A DNA stretch of 34,214 bases from Scleroderma bovista (Eukaryota; Basidiomycota; Agaricomycetes; Boletales; Sclerodermataceae). Numbering within the stretch: the first letter of the stretch is position 1; each line of letters starts with the position of its first letter. The notes under the pieces were generated by a model that was given only the letters and a program-made list of their open reading frames with translations, made no database searches and was not told where the DNA came from. A program made the translations under genes and the position numbers. The DNA lies in assembly GCA_037178675.1 (NCBI GenBank), contig JAYMGJ010000549.1, positions 1 through 34,214 of the forward strand. The letters are read 5' to 3'. Positions 12,341 through 21,210 of the stretch are shown here, piece after piece.

Positions 12341-13320
12341 GTAGTGCTGGAGAACATACTTGTGGTTACCCATTACGAGCTTCCAAATCAAAAGATCTGT
12401 CTTTGATATGGAAAGCCGCTCAGTTTGGCCGTGGGTGATTCGCCCAAAGACTACGAGATTTGATAACTGGCCACCCTGGGACCCGAGGTACTGCAAACCA
12501 TCCCGAAAAGTCGTGCACCAAAAGGTTCGTCGAAAAAAGTTGATGAGTAACAACTTCAGCACACGCCAAATTGTAGTACAATTATTTGAGTATTGAGGGT
12601 CGTTTACTCGGGGAAGTGCCAGCTGGCGCCGCGCCGGCTTCCACCTTGCTTGGAAGATCTATCAAAGACATCGTTTTGGAAATATATTGTCCAAACTACA
12701 ATTGCGCATACAATGACCACGCCTTTCTCTGTGTTCAACAACCTTAGATTCGTACAAGCCGCCCAGATTCCACGATCACCATCTCTTATATCCAAACATT
12801 GACTAAGGCCCAGTTGACATTCCCCATCCCTAGTAACTTTTCAAATATATTTTCAGGCCGTGTCCCAGCTCTCGGTACTGTGCTAATATCGACCCACAAA
12901 CATCCACCATCCGTCAAGGAACGGCTCGCGCTTTTCTCCCTGGCCCGCCCCTTTTAAGCTGTGTCGGTAAGCGTTGGGTTTGATCAGATAGCCTTTGACA
13001 TCATATGCAGCAACAGGGACGATGCGGTGCGTGGCCAGCGATATGTCTGTAGGAGACATAGATGTCGTTCGAGTGCTCGTTCCTCCACGTGCAACTAGCA
13101 GTGGTCTCGCAAAGAAACGTGTAGCCCGTGCCCATTTAGATCTGGGGGTGGCGCACACCTTCTCCTTTGAAACAGCCCCACGCACTTGAGAAGCACAGCA
13201 CGATTGATTATTACTCACAAAAAAAGCACAGCCCCAGACAACAACCCATTGTCGATGCAATGGACCACCCCCGAAATAGTGCCCCTCCATTAGAGGAGAC
13301 ACTAAGGTGTTTGACTGTCC
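12341..13320. other. Gene-poor interval after HEL2
   Basis: Contains the left 29-bp inverted repeat (12533-12561). A 171-codon open frame on the minus strand (12883-13398) has no recognised motif, has no splice context, and overlaps the Helitron-like relic, so it is not called as a gene. A plus-strand stretch around 12450-12540 (TTRFDNWPPWDPRY) is open but unidentified. Confidence 0.4.
12533..12561. repeat. Left copy of a perfect 29-bp inverted repeat
   Basis: Starts with six A and ends with CAACTTCAGCA. It is the exact reverse complement of 17879-17907. Each copy also has a small internal palindrome, AAGTTG and CAACTT separated by 8 nt, next to a run of six A/T. No target-site duplication is obvious outside the pair. 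Confidence 0.9.
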
Positions 13321-13758
13321 AGGAAATTCAAAGGAAAGGTGACGTTGACAAGACAGGAATGGGTCAGAAAGCAATTGCTTATCCAGCTGGTGTACCAATC
13401 AGCAGCAGACGAGGTTTTGAGAAAGTTGAGGGAAGCTGTTCATCGGAAACAGACGCTGCAGAGCCGTTTCTCCGCACAGAAAGGACAGAAACACAAGTGA
13501 TCTGCAAGTGAACCAGCAGCGCCTAATGCCACGTCCCCCCGCAATCTTGGCTTTCTTGATATCAGTGACCTTTATCGTGCTGGGCGAAGTACCCAAAAAG
13601 TGGCTGCACTCCACATTTTGCGCTCAACAGAAGGTGGTGCCTTGCAATGGTTGGAAACCAACAATCCGAGATACTATTGCGATATTGAGGTCAGTCCTGC
13701 ACACATCGACACGTTACCTGACGATGATGTGCCAGAAGAAATAACGGTCATAATTTGA
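13321..13758 (+). pseudogene. Relic of a Helitron-like replicase/helicase N-terminal region
   Basis: In one frame the sequence reads LTRQEWVRKQLLIQLVYQ ... LRKLREAVHRKQ, hits an in-frame TGA at 13498-13500, and continues NLGFLDISDLYRAGR ... ALQWLETNNPRYYCDIEV ... LPDDDVPEEI before stopping at 13756-13758. The NNPRYY...IEV...LPDDDVPEEI pattern resembles, from memory, the region upstream of the Helitron helicase-like domain in basidiomycete elements. No Rep HUH motif or helicase motif follows, so this is at most an N-terminal fragment. The family assignment is a recollection of pattern, not a search result. Confidence 0.5.
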
Positions 13759-13785
13759 CAATCAGAAGATCTAGGCCTGCATGAC

Positions 13786-13910
13786 TGGCGGCCAGTGCTG
13801 TGGAGAAACACTTGTACCCTCATTAAGTGGTGAAGTTAAACAGCTATGTGCCGCAAGATGATAATGAAGGTCAGTGACTGAGTAAGACAAGACGACGGCG
13901 CTGACCCAGC
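13786..13910 (+). pseudogene. Degenerate 5S rRNA-like sequence
   Basis: About 120 nt that line up with basidiomycete 5S rRNA in order: CGGCCA near the 5' end (13789-13794), CTGTG followed by CAC, then GAAGTTAAACAG at 13832-13843 (the A-box of the internal promoter), GCCGC, and a weakened GGTNNGNGAC box near 13869-13878. The 3' half is clearly diverged and the terminal stem is poor, so a working 5S gene is unlikely. It could be a dispersed 5S pseudogene or the head of a 5S-derived retroelement. Confidence 0.42.
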
Positions 13911-14064
13911 AGTTCACACAGGGATGCCGCGCAGCGTCTCGGAGAATGGAACGGCATGTGAAGACCACCACGAAAGGCCGGAGGCAGGTCACCATAATAT
14001 CGGTCACACTCTGACGCTGAAACACCTATTTAGAGCCAGATGTCATATCTGTGCCACTCGTCGG

Positions 14065-14246
14065 ATACCTTCAGCGGTATGGCAAGAGAGGATCCACACT
14101 GGCTAGTACCAGTGTGGTGCTGCACAGGGACGAGAAAAGTGCTGGCGTGCTCCCGAAAGGGACATTCTCGCCCGGCTGGCCTGTGGGAACAGCCTCGAGC
14201 GCTGTTGGCTTCGCTGACAAAGAAGCCTCCTTGTCCCCACCCGCCT
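14065..14246 (+). other. Cluster of perfect hairpins upstream of the hammerhead
   Basis: Visible stems: 14065-14069 with 14076-14080 (5 bp); 14094-14102 with 14109-14117 (9 bp, loop CTAGTA); 14188-14193 with 14201-14206 (6 bp); 14207-14212 with 14222-14227 (6 bp). The last two are enclosed by GTGGG 14183-14187 pairing with CCCAC 14236-14240, which makes a three-way junction. No coding frame fits. The density of stems suggests selection on an RNA fold, which is inference. Confidence 0.5.
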
Positions 14247-14353
14247 TCACCTAGTTTTTCAGACCATCCTTGCGTCGGGTCGCTGCCAGCTCACACGCTT
14301 CGGCCTACTCCCCTCGTATGTGGTAGATGGTAGTTCACCTAAACAGCCCCGGA

Positions 14354-14421
14354 AGGGCGGCGGTCGGGGTAGCGGTTTAAGCCCCCTGACGAGAGCTTTC
14401 GCAGGCTCGAAACCGCACGCC
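14354..14421 (+). ncRNA. Type III hammerhead self-cleaving ribozyme
   Basis: All invariant core positions are present in order. Stem III 5' strand is 14354-14363 and ends in U16.1. Cleavage-site C17 is 14364, giving a GUC triplet with predicted cut between 14364 and 14365. Stem I is GGGGU (14365-14369) with GCCCC (14380-14384), loop 14370-14379. Core CUGACGA is 14385-14391. Stem II is GAGC (14392-14395) with GCUC (14404-14407), loop 14396-14403. Core GAA is 14408-14410. Stem III 3' strand runs from A15.1 at 14411 to 14421; ACCGC pairs with GCGGU, then one bulged A, then CGCCC pairs with GGGCG. The open end is stem III, so the topology is type III, as in plant viroid-like RNAs and retrozymes. 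It lies in a non-coding, hairpin-rich stretch, 853 bp upstream of the HET gene on the same strand. Confidence 0.82.
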
Positions 14422-15274
14422 CAAACCCGCCCCTTTACCTGTCCCAGCTGTGTGTACTGTACGCGGCCCCGATCTTAGGAGAGAGGCGTCCGACGGACAC
14501 GACAAACAGATTGACCGCCCGGGATACCTCTCTTCGCACACAGACTATACACTACCCCCGGAAGGGGGGTAGTCTAGGCATCTTTGCATGTTTCTGGAAC
14601 TGTCGACACTGACATGACCACCACGACAGCTAGCTAGAGGAATTGACGCTGTGGGGCCTGCCATAGCTACGGAGCACCTTTATCGCGGAGAGGGGCAAAA
14701 CATTGATCGACTACGTGTCCTCTTGGTTCGTAATATGTACAGTAGGGACAGCATAAAATTTAGCATCGGGTTCGTGTGTAACACAACAGCTTAACGAGGG
14801 TACAAGCATTTCTCCACGGCACGCGCCGGTCATATAGGGGGCACATTCTCACGATTTTTGGGGGTGCAGGGGACCTTGCCCAAGCAAGGTGATTACAAGG
14901 CTAATGGGCCAGCTGACTTGCCCAGGACGAATAGCTAGCCTTTCTGCTCCGTGCAGGCGTGGCGCCACTGACAGAACGCATAGCGGGCATGATAGGAATG
15001 ATGCTTTGCTGATGTGGCGATGGAATGGCGGTACATAACAGTGCTGTTGGGCGCTCAGTTGCTTGCGGTGTTGTGCCGAGGCTTTTCGGCTAGAAATCAC
15101 ATCGGGGCTATCCCTGTATCCTTACGCCATCAACGGTGGTCTGCACTGGCATATAAAGACACCAACCGACCCCCAAGAGAACGAGCTTGATTGTCACCAA
15201 TTCCGAATTCAAAGGAGGTATGGATACCATTTACAGTTGATAATCACGGTGGAGATTGACATGCACCGTATAGT
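14422..15274. other. Non-coding, hairpin-rich stretch between the ribozyme and the HET gene
   Basis: No coding frame is convincing. Further stems: 14551-14559 with 14568-14576 (ACTACCCCC with GGGGGTAGT), and 14873-14879 with 14884-14890 (ACCTTGC with GCAAGGT, loop CCAA). The string CCCCGGAAGGG occurs at 14346-14356, next to the ribozyme, and again at 14557-14567, inside the 14551 hairpin. The last ~200 bp should hold the HET promoter; no TATA element stands out. Confidence 0.5.
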
Positions 15275-17619
15275 ATGCGCTTGATCAACGTAGAGGTCTT
15301 TCTTGAACGGGAGCGATTGATTAGAGAGGGAAAGCCAGTTGACCGCCGCGTTAAAGTACTCGAGTTCGGTGATGACGAAGTAACAGAGTACGCGATCTTA
15401 TCCCATCGGTGGATCGAGCAAGAAGTGGATTATAACGACGTAGTCAAGCTCGCGAAGATGGATGAGGAGGAGTGAAGTGAAATTTGCCAGCGTGATGGCT
15501 ATCAAAAGATCCTCCAGAGTTGCGAGCAGGCGAAAAAGGATGGGTACAAGTGGCTGTGGATCGACACTTGCTGTATCGACAAGCGAAGCAGCGCGGAGCT
15601 ATCAGAGGCAATCAATTCCATGTGTCGGTGGTACGAAAACTCAAGGATATGCTATGCGTACCTCCACGACGTCCACGGTCCATCCTTTCCCGTTGCGAAG
15701 GACTATGAAAGGTATCCCAGGTCGAATGGCTGGCCGGAATGGTTCTCGCGTGGGTGGACACTCCAAGAGATGATAGCGTCGTGGGATGTTCAGTTCTTCA
15801 ACAGGGATTGGCATCCCATCGGTGACAGGACGGTGCTTGCACCTACCTTAGAAACCATCACTGGAGTTCCACAGCAGATACTGAAGGAAGGACTTTCGTC
15901 AAACCCTCCGTGCGTTGCCCAAATTATGTCATGGGCTGCCAATCGGACGACAACTCGAGTGGAGGACAAGGCTTATTCTCTGATGGGTCTACTGGGCGTG
16001 AATATGCCGATGTTGTATGGGGAGGGGCAAAAGGCTTTTCACCGACTTCAGCTGGAGATCATCCGCACGTCCAACGACCAAAGCATCTTTGCGTGGGGTG
16101 GCAACCCAATAAATGCACGGCCTGGCAGTATCCTTGCAGATGACCCGAGCTTCTTCCGGGATTGTGATGAGATGGAACTGATGAATCGAGACGAATTCAT
16201 CGAATCTCTCAGACGTGACAACCCAGAAGCAGAGCTGCCTTCGATTGAGGACGATCGATTTGGCGCATTCCCCATCACGAATCGCGGCATCCAAATCTGG
16301 CTGTACCTCCATCCCCTTGTTGGCTCTGACTCCGTCTTCGAAGCCCTGCTACCATGTCGCTCTCGTCCATCGGCTCCACCAGTGGCCATCCATTTGGCTT
16401 TGTGGGAATCCAATTACTATCGATATGGAAGGTCCCCGGATAAGCTGGGGGGGCGTCTACGATTATGTCAAGTCTATCTCAGATATCAAGGCACGCCGCA
16501 GACCACCACATTCGAAATTGATGACAGTGCGACCCTCAAGAAAGGTTTTGGCAGGTTCCGGTCCCCTAGGCCAGGGGAGTCAATCACAGGGAACACGGTC
16601 ACTGTGAGCACCGCAGATCCTCCTTACGTCAGACACTATTTTTGCAGTCAAGAGTATGATTTCGCAGTGGGCTTTGGACAGTGCTTTGGCCAGAACTGGG
16701 TACATGTCGACCATGGCAGTTCGAATTACATCTCCTTAATGCTGAATAGAGCGCCAGAGTATGCACAGTCCATGAAGAAGGCACGTTTTGGAGCTGGAGG
16801 TTCTCGGGTTTATATTTTGCAAACCCGTCTGTCTCGATCAACCTGGAGCCTGCACGCTTCTTGCGTCATGTGGAACAGTTGGATGTGTGGAGTTAAGCTC
16901 GAGGTATTTCAGGATCCCGGTTTCCCTATTGTGGAAGGTAAATGGACAAGCTTCGACGTTGATGTAAGTAGATTCTTTTTTGCACGTACACATTACCATC
17001 TCATTGGTCACTATATACAGGGAATAGACGATCCAGACCGTGACTGGCGGGGTCTGATGATACGCCATTGTCCGAGTAAGCAGCGTAGCCGTGAGCTACT
17101 CGTGGATGGGGTCTCTATGAAGTTCTCATACGCCCCCAACGACGTAAAGGTGAGTACACATACCTTTCACACACTGTTCGAGTCTTATGAGGACAGCTGG
17201 GGGACTATGGTCACTTTACGGACTCCGAGGACTTCTGCTGCGAAGGAAACCTCTTTACTGTCAACTCACTTTCTTCAAAAGCGAACATCATTCCAATGCA
17301 GCACAAAATATCTGAATGGAGTGGACACAAGAGAGAGAGCGACTTTGTGGAGGCGCACTACGACTCTGGTGGTTTCACTGAATTATACAAACCACTTGGT
17401 CTGTCACTTGCGAGTAACGACGACTTCAAATCATTGCTGGTTTCCCTCTCTACTCGACTCACCAATAGATATCTCATCACAAGGGTCATACAATGTCTCC
17501 CTAACCCTCGCCAGCCTGGCTCAGGCACGACACGTTTATACAACATTGCAAAGCCATTTGTTTGGCACCGAAACGAAGGCGCTGATTCTGGGGTGGGGAG
17601 AGCGGTGATGGCAAGGTGA
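15275..17619 (+). pseudogene. HET-domain (heterokaryon incompatibility-type) protein gene with one in-frame stop
   Basis: Exons 15275-16963, 17021-17149 and 17197-17619 would give 746 aa, but codon 67 is TGA (15473-15475). Sequence on both sides stays in one frame and matches the family: MRLINVEVFLERERLI, YAILSHRW, KWLWIDTCCIDKRSS, then WFSRGWTLQEMIA, RVEDKAYSLMGLLGV and MLYGEGQKAFHRLQ. These are the conserved HET blocks followed by the helical region usual in Agaricomycete HET proteins. HET proteins mediate non-self recognition and programmed cell death on hyphal fusion. The stop replaces a position that is commonly Arg in such proteins, so a CGA-to-TGA change is plausible; no GT-AG intron of realistic size removes it. 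Everything else is intact, including splice sites, so the break looks recent, or the gene may use readthrough or a downstream start. Confidence 0.85.
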
Positions 17620-18104
17620 AACGCAGGGCGACCAAGCGAGAGTTAATGGGTTAGATGAAGTAGAGTTGTGAAATGCCGTGTATTGTCTGTTGTTCTATGG
17701 GTAGTGGTTTTGGCTGTCCGTCTGTGTTCTTGCACGTATATCATTTCTACTGAGGATATGCATGCTACTACCTAGTACAACACTCAATCGCCCGGCGCTT
17801 CACATTCATATCCACGACGTACCTCACGACTCAATCAACTGAGCCACAGACCGAGAAGTTCAGGAACCTGCGCCTCAATGCTGAAGTTGTTACTCATCAA
17901 CTTTTTTGAACTAAAGCTTCTGAAGGTAATATTGAGTTAAGTTTGGGTGTCCACAAACGCCGTGACTTGAGCGTCCTCGGCCAACAGATTATGATCATCA
18001 TCAAACAGACGGATCTGAATATAAAACTACTGTATTGTACTGATTTCCTCCCTACATCGCTATTCTATCAAGTACGTACATCCATGGCACATGGAAAATA
18101 GAAA
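17620..18104. other. Intergenic region containing the right inverted repeat
   Basis: Lies between convergent genes (HET on plus, paralog B on minus). Apart from the 29-bp repeat at 17879-17907, nothing is recognised. Confidence 0.5.
17879..17907. repeat. Right copy of a perfect 29-bp inverted repeat
   Basis: Exact reverse complement of 12533-12561, about 5.3 kb away. The two copies bracket the Helitron-like relic, the 5S-like sequence, the hammerhead ribozyme and the HET gene. A 29-bp exact match within 34 kb is not expected by chance. Confidence 0.9.
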
Positions 18105-19930
18105 TCATCGTTCTGCGATTTGTATCGCTCGTGTGTAATTGGGCGGAAGCTCCGACATGGAAAGGGAGCTACGAGAGTTACGGTCTCCGTTATGTTCATT
18201 TGGAACTTGGCTCCTTGGAGATTCGGTGGATAATGATGGTCCTGCACCCCGGTCCTTGCGAGTGCGCCTCGAAATGGGTACCTATTAAAAAGTGGTCTAA
18301 GTAGAGGAACGTATATACATTTAAGATTGTCGGGTACTTGGGATCGATCAAACGGCCTAGTGGGCCTCCTTGACTCCATTTCTGAAGCACCGGGAACAGG
18401 AAACCGAGATGTCCCAGAGGAATCTATGTTCGACACTTGGAGAACATGACTAGCAAACGGAGACGAGGCGATATTGCGCACAAGATTCGCAGGAGTATCG
18501 CCTTCAGGTGCCGTTGCGAGGGTTTCTGGAGCATTTGATGGTTGATGATTCATGTATATGTTGCAGAGTTGGTTATAAGCTTCTTGCATGGCCCTCCACT
18601 TCCGATAGTAAAAGAAGGCTGCCACGGTTGTTAAAGCAGCGACGGTGACAGCGACGACAATGCCAGTAAGTGCTCCTGTACTCAAAGGCCTGTAGAATGA
18701 ATAAGATGATGCATCAGATCAACGTGGAGCGCTCACTTCGATGACACCGTGCTATCCGGGTACATGTATGAGCGGTTATACTCAAGAGTAAGCATGATGG
18801 TCACCTCAAAGTACTAGCGGTGGAAAGACCCAGAATGTCAGAGAGGAACGTGCGGTGCAAACAATCGAAAGTACCTTGCCACAGAGGACACTAAGGCGTA
18901 GTCAATACTTAGTGCTAGTCCATTGGCATCTGGGAGGTTTGTGATTATTAATTCATGGCTGCCAGTGCCAAGGCTGTCGGCGTGAAAAAGTGTGACGCCA
19001 TAGAAGGGAAGAAATGCGGTCCCATTATACGTCACTGCCTGTCCACCATCGAGCTGAACAGAGTAGGGCCCGTGCTGGGGACCCACCGAACCGACCAAAG
19101 TAACAATTTGGCCTTAACATAGTCAACAATAAGCATTTTCTCAATCCGGAATTAGTGCAGACGTACCCTAAGAGATAATTAGTTATTACTGAACAAGTGG
19201 ATAAGGATACCTACTGTGAAAGTAAAAGTTGCACTAGCCTGATACGTTTGCGTGTAACTATGCGAGTTAGACTGGTGTACCCTACATGTAGCTATGCGAT
19301 ACTTATTGGCCTGTACCGTCGCTGAAGAAATTGGCGTCACTAGGGCTTGAACTCCAACTTGAACCTTCATACTGGAAACGAGGATCGGTGTCCTGTACCG
19401 TCTCTGTTATCAGTTGGTCATCTGTGTTTCCAACCTCGGATTGCCACACGACCTAATAAAGAGCGTAAATCTAGAAAAGCAGCAGTGATCGAAGCATCAC
19501 CGACTAGATCAACTCCAACATATTGCCCATTAGATCCAGTGTTGATCAAGGACACGGTATGTGGTCCTTGAGTCAATCCACTTGTGTTGAAGATAGGTAT
19601 CATGAATTGGTTGTTGGCTGAGTACCCATCGTTGTCTGCATAACTGGCGTCGTCCACTTGCACAGTAAAAGTTCCATGGTTGTTTCTTTTGGCACTATAG
19701 ATCCAAAAACCGGTTCCGTTAAATGTGAAAGTTGCTTTTCCATTGGTAACATTGTTCGTGGTGAACGTCGTTAGATAATATCTGGAACAAGGTCGTTAGT
19801 TCACGATATGTTGCCGTGTAAATGTGGCCCACTGGTCTGCGTAAGGGTCAGCACTGGTGCCGGGTAGCCATGTGGAATCATAGGAAATCAGTGGTGACTT
19901 ATCGTCCATCAGGGTCGTGACCAGAGGCAT
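18105..19930 (-). CDS. Single-pass membrane protein with PPxY tail (paralog B), donor site of intron 3 altered
   Basis: Exons by homology to paralog A: 19930-19833, 19781-19505, 19452-19307, 19257-19215, 19167 (one nucleotide), 19112-18875, 18813-18805 (9 nt, tentative), 18689-18338, 18281-18105; 446 aa if all are joined. Exons 2, 3 and 4 have the same lengths as in paralog A (277, 146 and 43 nt). It shows the same two ectodomain modules, a helix at about residues 273-297 (STGALTGIVVAVTV...) and a tail ending with LPPNYTRAIQIAER, which keeps the PPxY motif. Oddity: the third intron starts ATAAGT where paralog A has GTAAGC; without splicing, translation stops at TAA after about 174 residues and the protein would lack its anchor. 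It may be a secreted short form, a gene using rare AT-AG splicing, or a decaying copy. Confidence 0.72.
19167..19167 (-). other. Predicted 1-nt micro-exon of paralog B
   Basis: Same layout as in paralog A: exon 19257-19215 ends ACA; intron of 47 nt (19214-19168, branch-like CTAAT) ends CTCTTAG; one G; intron of 54 nt (19166-19113) starts GTACGT and ends TTAAG with branch-like TTGAC; the next exon starts GCCAAATTG. Joining gives ACA-GGC-CAA (T-G-Q). Omitting the G puts the second ectodomain module out of frame. Confidence 0.72.
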
Positions 19931-20788
19931 CTTCGCTGGTGGACGGACGACAAGTAGGCCCAGCGGTAACTGATGTGAGAGGTATATTTCTTCAATCCAT
20001 GCTTACGTTGCATTACACCACTCCGCAGTTCAGCTTATGGGCGGGAAGGACAGCATCCGAATATTTGAATCACCAAAGCGGATGCAATAGGGCCTCCAAA
20101 TTGGATGCACAGTAAACTTCGGCAGGCGTCGATACATACTCACCTGGCAGATATGTGTGCCGTCCTCGAATAAATATCCGGCTGCGACTCCTATCCAGAT
20201 AACCAATGTGAAAGGGAGAGATACCCGCCTAGAAGTGACATTGAGATGTGAATTGCTAGTCGCACTAACATAGAGGAAGGCAGAGAACCGCTGTACAATG
20301 TGCTGAATGCATTGGTTTAATGATAAGCGCCTCTCCAAGAATCAAGACACGCTGAGACAAAGCATAAACTTTATCACGGAAGTGCATACACACACCATTG
20401 CTAGAGAAGACCGATCAGTATGAACAGTCGGCAAGCTAAGTCACACACCTTCCAAAATCTTTAGGGAGTGTTCCCTTGCGAGTATCTGGAAATAGCAAAT
20501 CCCTATTTTTTTTTAAACCGGAGTCAGCAGACATACTCTTGAAGTACCACCAGGCGATACGATTAGGTCGAGGCACTATGACAAACCCAAAGCTTTGGGG
20601 AGGCCATGACCGACATGATTCACGCTCCTAGTTAAAGACTGAATGGTAGTGACAGTGTTCTGAGTTTGCTGTTTGAACAACAACACATCACGATGGGGAA
20701 CGCACGAGTTCCATTGTCACTGATTGACAACCAGGAGCACCACCAAGTCTTCGGCCACAAGGGTCCGAAGGTTTGTGACTTCCTGGAT
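19931..20788. other. Upstream region of paralog B
   Basis: No supported gene. A 102-codon minus-strand frame at 20030-20338 contains a hydrophobic stretch but has no link to the membrane-protein start and no recognised motif. A T-run lies near 20506-20514. Confidence 0.45.
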
Positions 20789-21065
20789 TCCGTGAGGGTC
20801 TTGTGGACAACCATAGACATCATTCGCTTTGTCAAGGTCAGAGAGGGAGAGGCTGTCGGTCCTGTCGTACTTTGGATTGATGTCGCTCCCGAGACTCTGC
20901 GGCGAGGACACTCACGCCACGGCGCACGGCTTCCTGGACCTTCTCAAGGAGTTCGAAACCACCGGCGTTGAGGTCGAGTATCAGGAGTCAATGTCTGGTC
21001 CAAACCTCCGCTTCCAACTTACAACACCAGCTACTCTCGTGGATTTGACGCAGGCGACAACGTGA
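20789..21065 (+). pseudogene. Frameshifted fragment of a basidiomycete repeated hypothetical-protein family
   Basis: The first frame gives VLWTTIDIIRFVKVREGEAV and then PVVLWIDVAPETL. From about 20898 the similarity passes to another frame: CGEDTHATAHGFLDLLKEF followed by VEVEYQES. From memory, these two blocks belong to one continuous protein that recurs in many Agaricomycete genomes under hypothetical annotation. The change of frame near 20890-20898 indicates a small indel. Function is unknown. Confidence 0.5.
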
Positions 21066-21210
21066 TTGCGCTACAGAGACGACAACCAAACTTCTGGTCG
21101 TTGAGAGGCACGATCTGACATGCATGTGAATTTAATCCATTGACCAAAGTCATAATGTAGAACGAAAGCAGTGTCTATTGTAAGTCGTCGTGTACTTGAC
21201 CACATGGTGC

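Noticed and set aside
12883..13398. 171-codon minus-strand open frame
   Set aside because: No recognisable motif or splice context, and it overlaps the plus-strand Helitron-like relic, which has clearer protein features.
14365..14391. Reading the hammerhead with stem III formed by GCGGU at 14371-14375
   Set aside because: That leaves only 8 nt for stem I, which cannot fold. Using GGCGGU-C just upstream gives all three stems and a GUC site.
14453..14540. GTCCGACGGAC palindrome as a second ribozyme or a minus-strand hammerhead
   Set aside because: Stem-like, but the CUGANGA and GAAA boxes are missing on both strands.
20030..20338. Signal-peptide-like minus-strand frame upstream of paralog B
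   Set aside because: No counterpart upstream of paralog A and no in-frame splice to the conserved MPLVTTL start.
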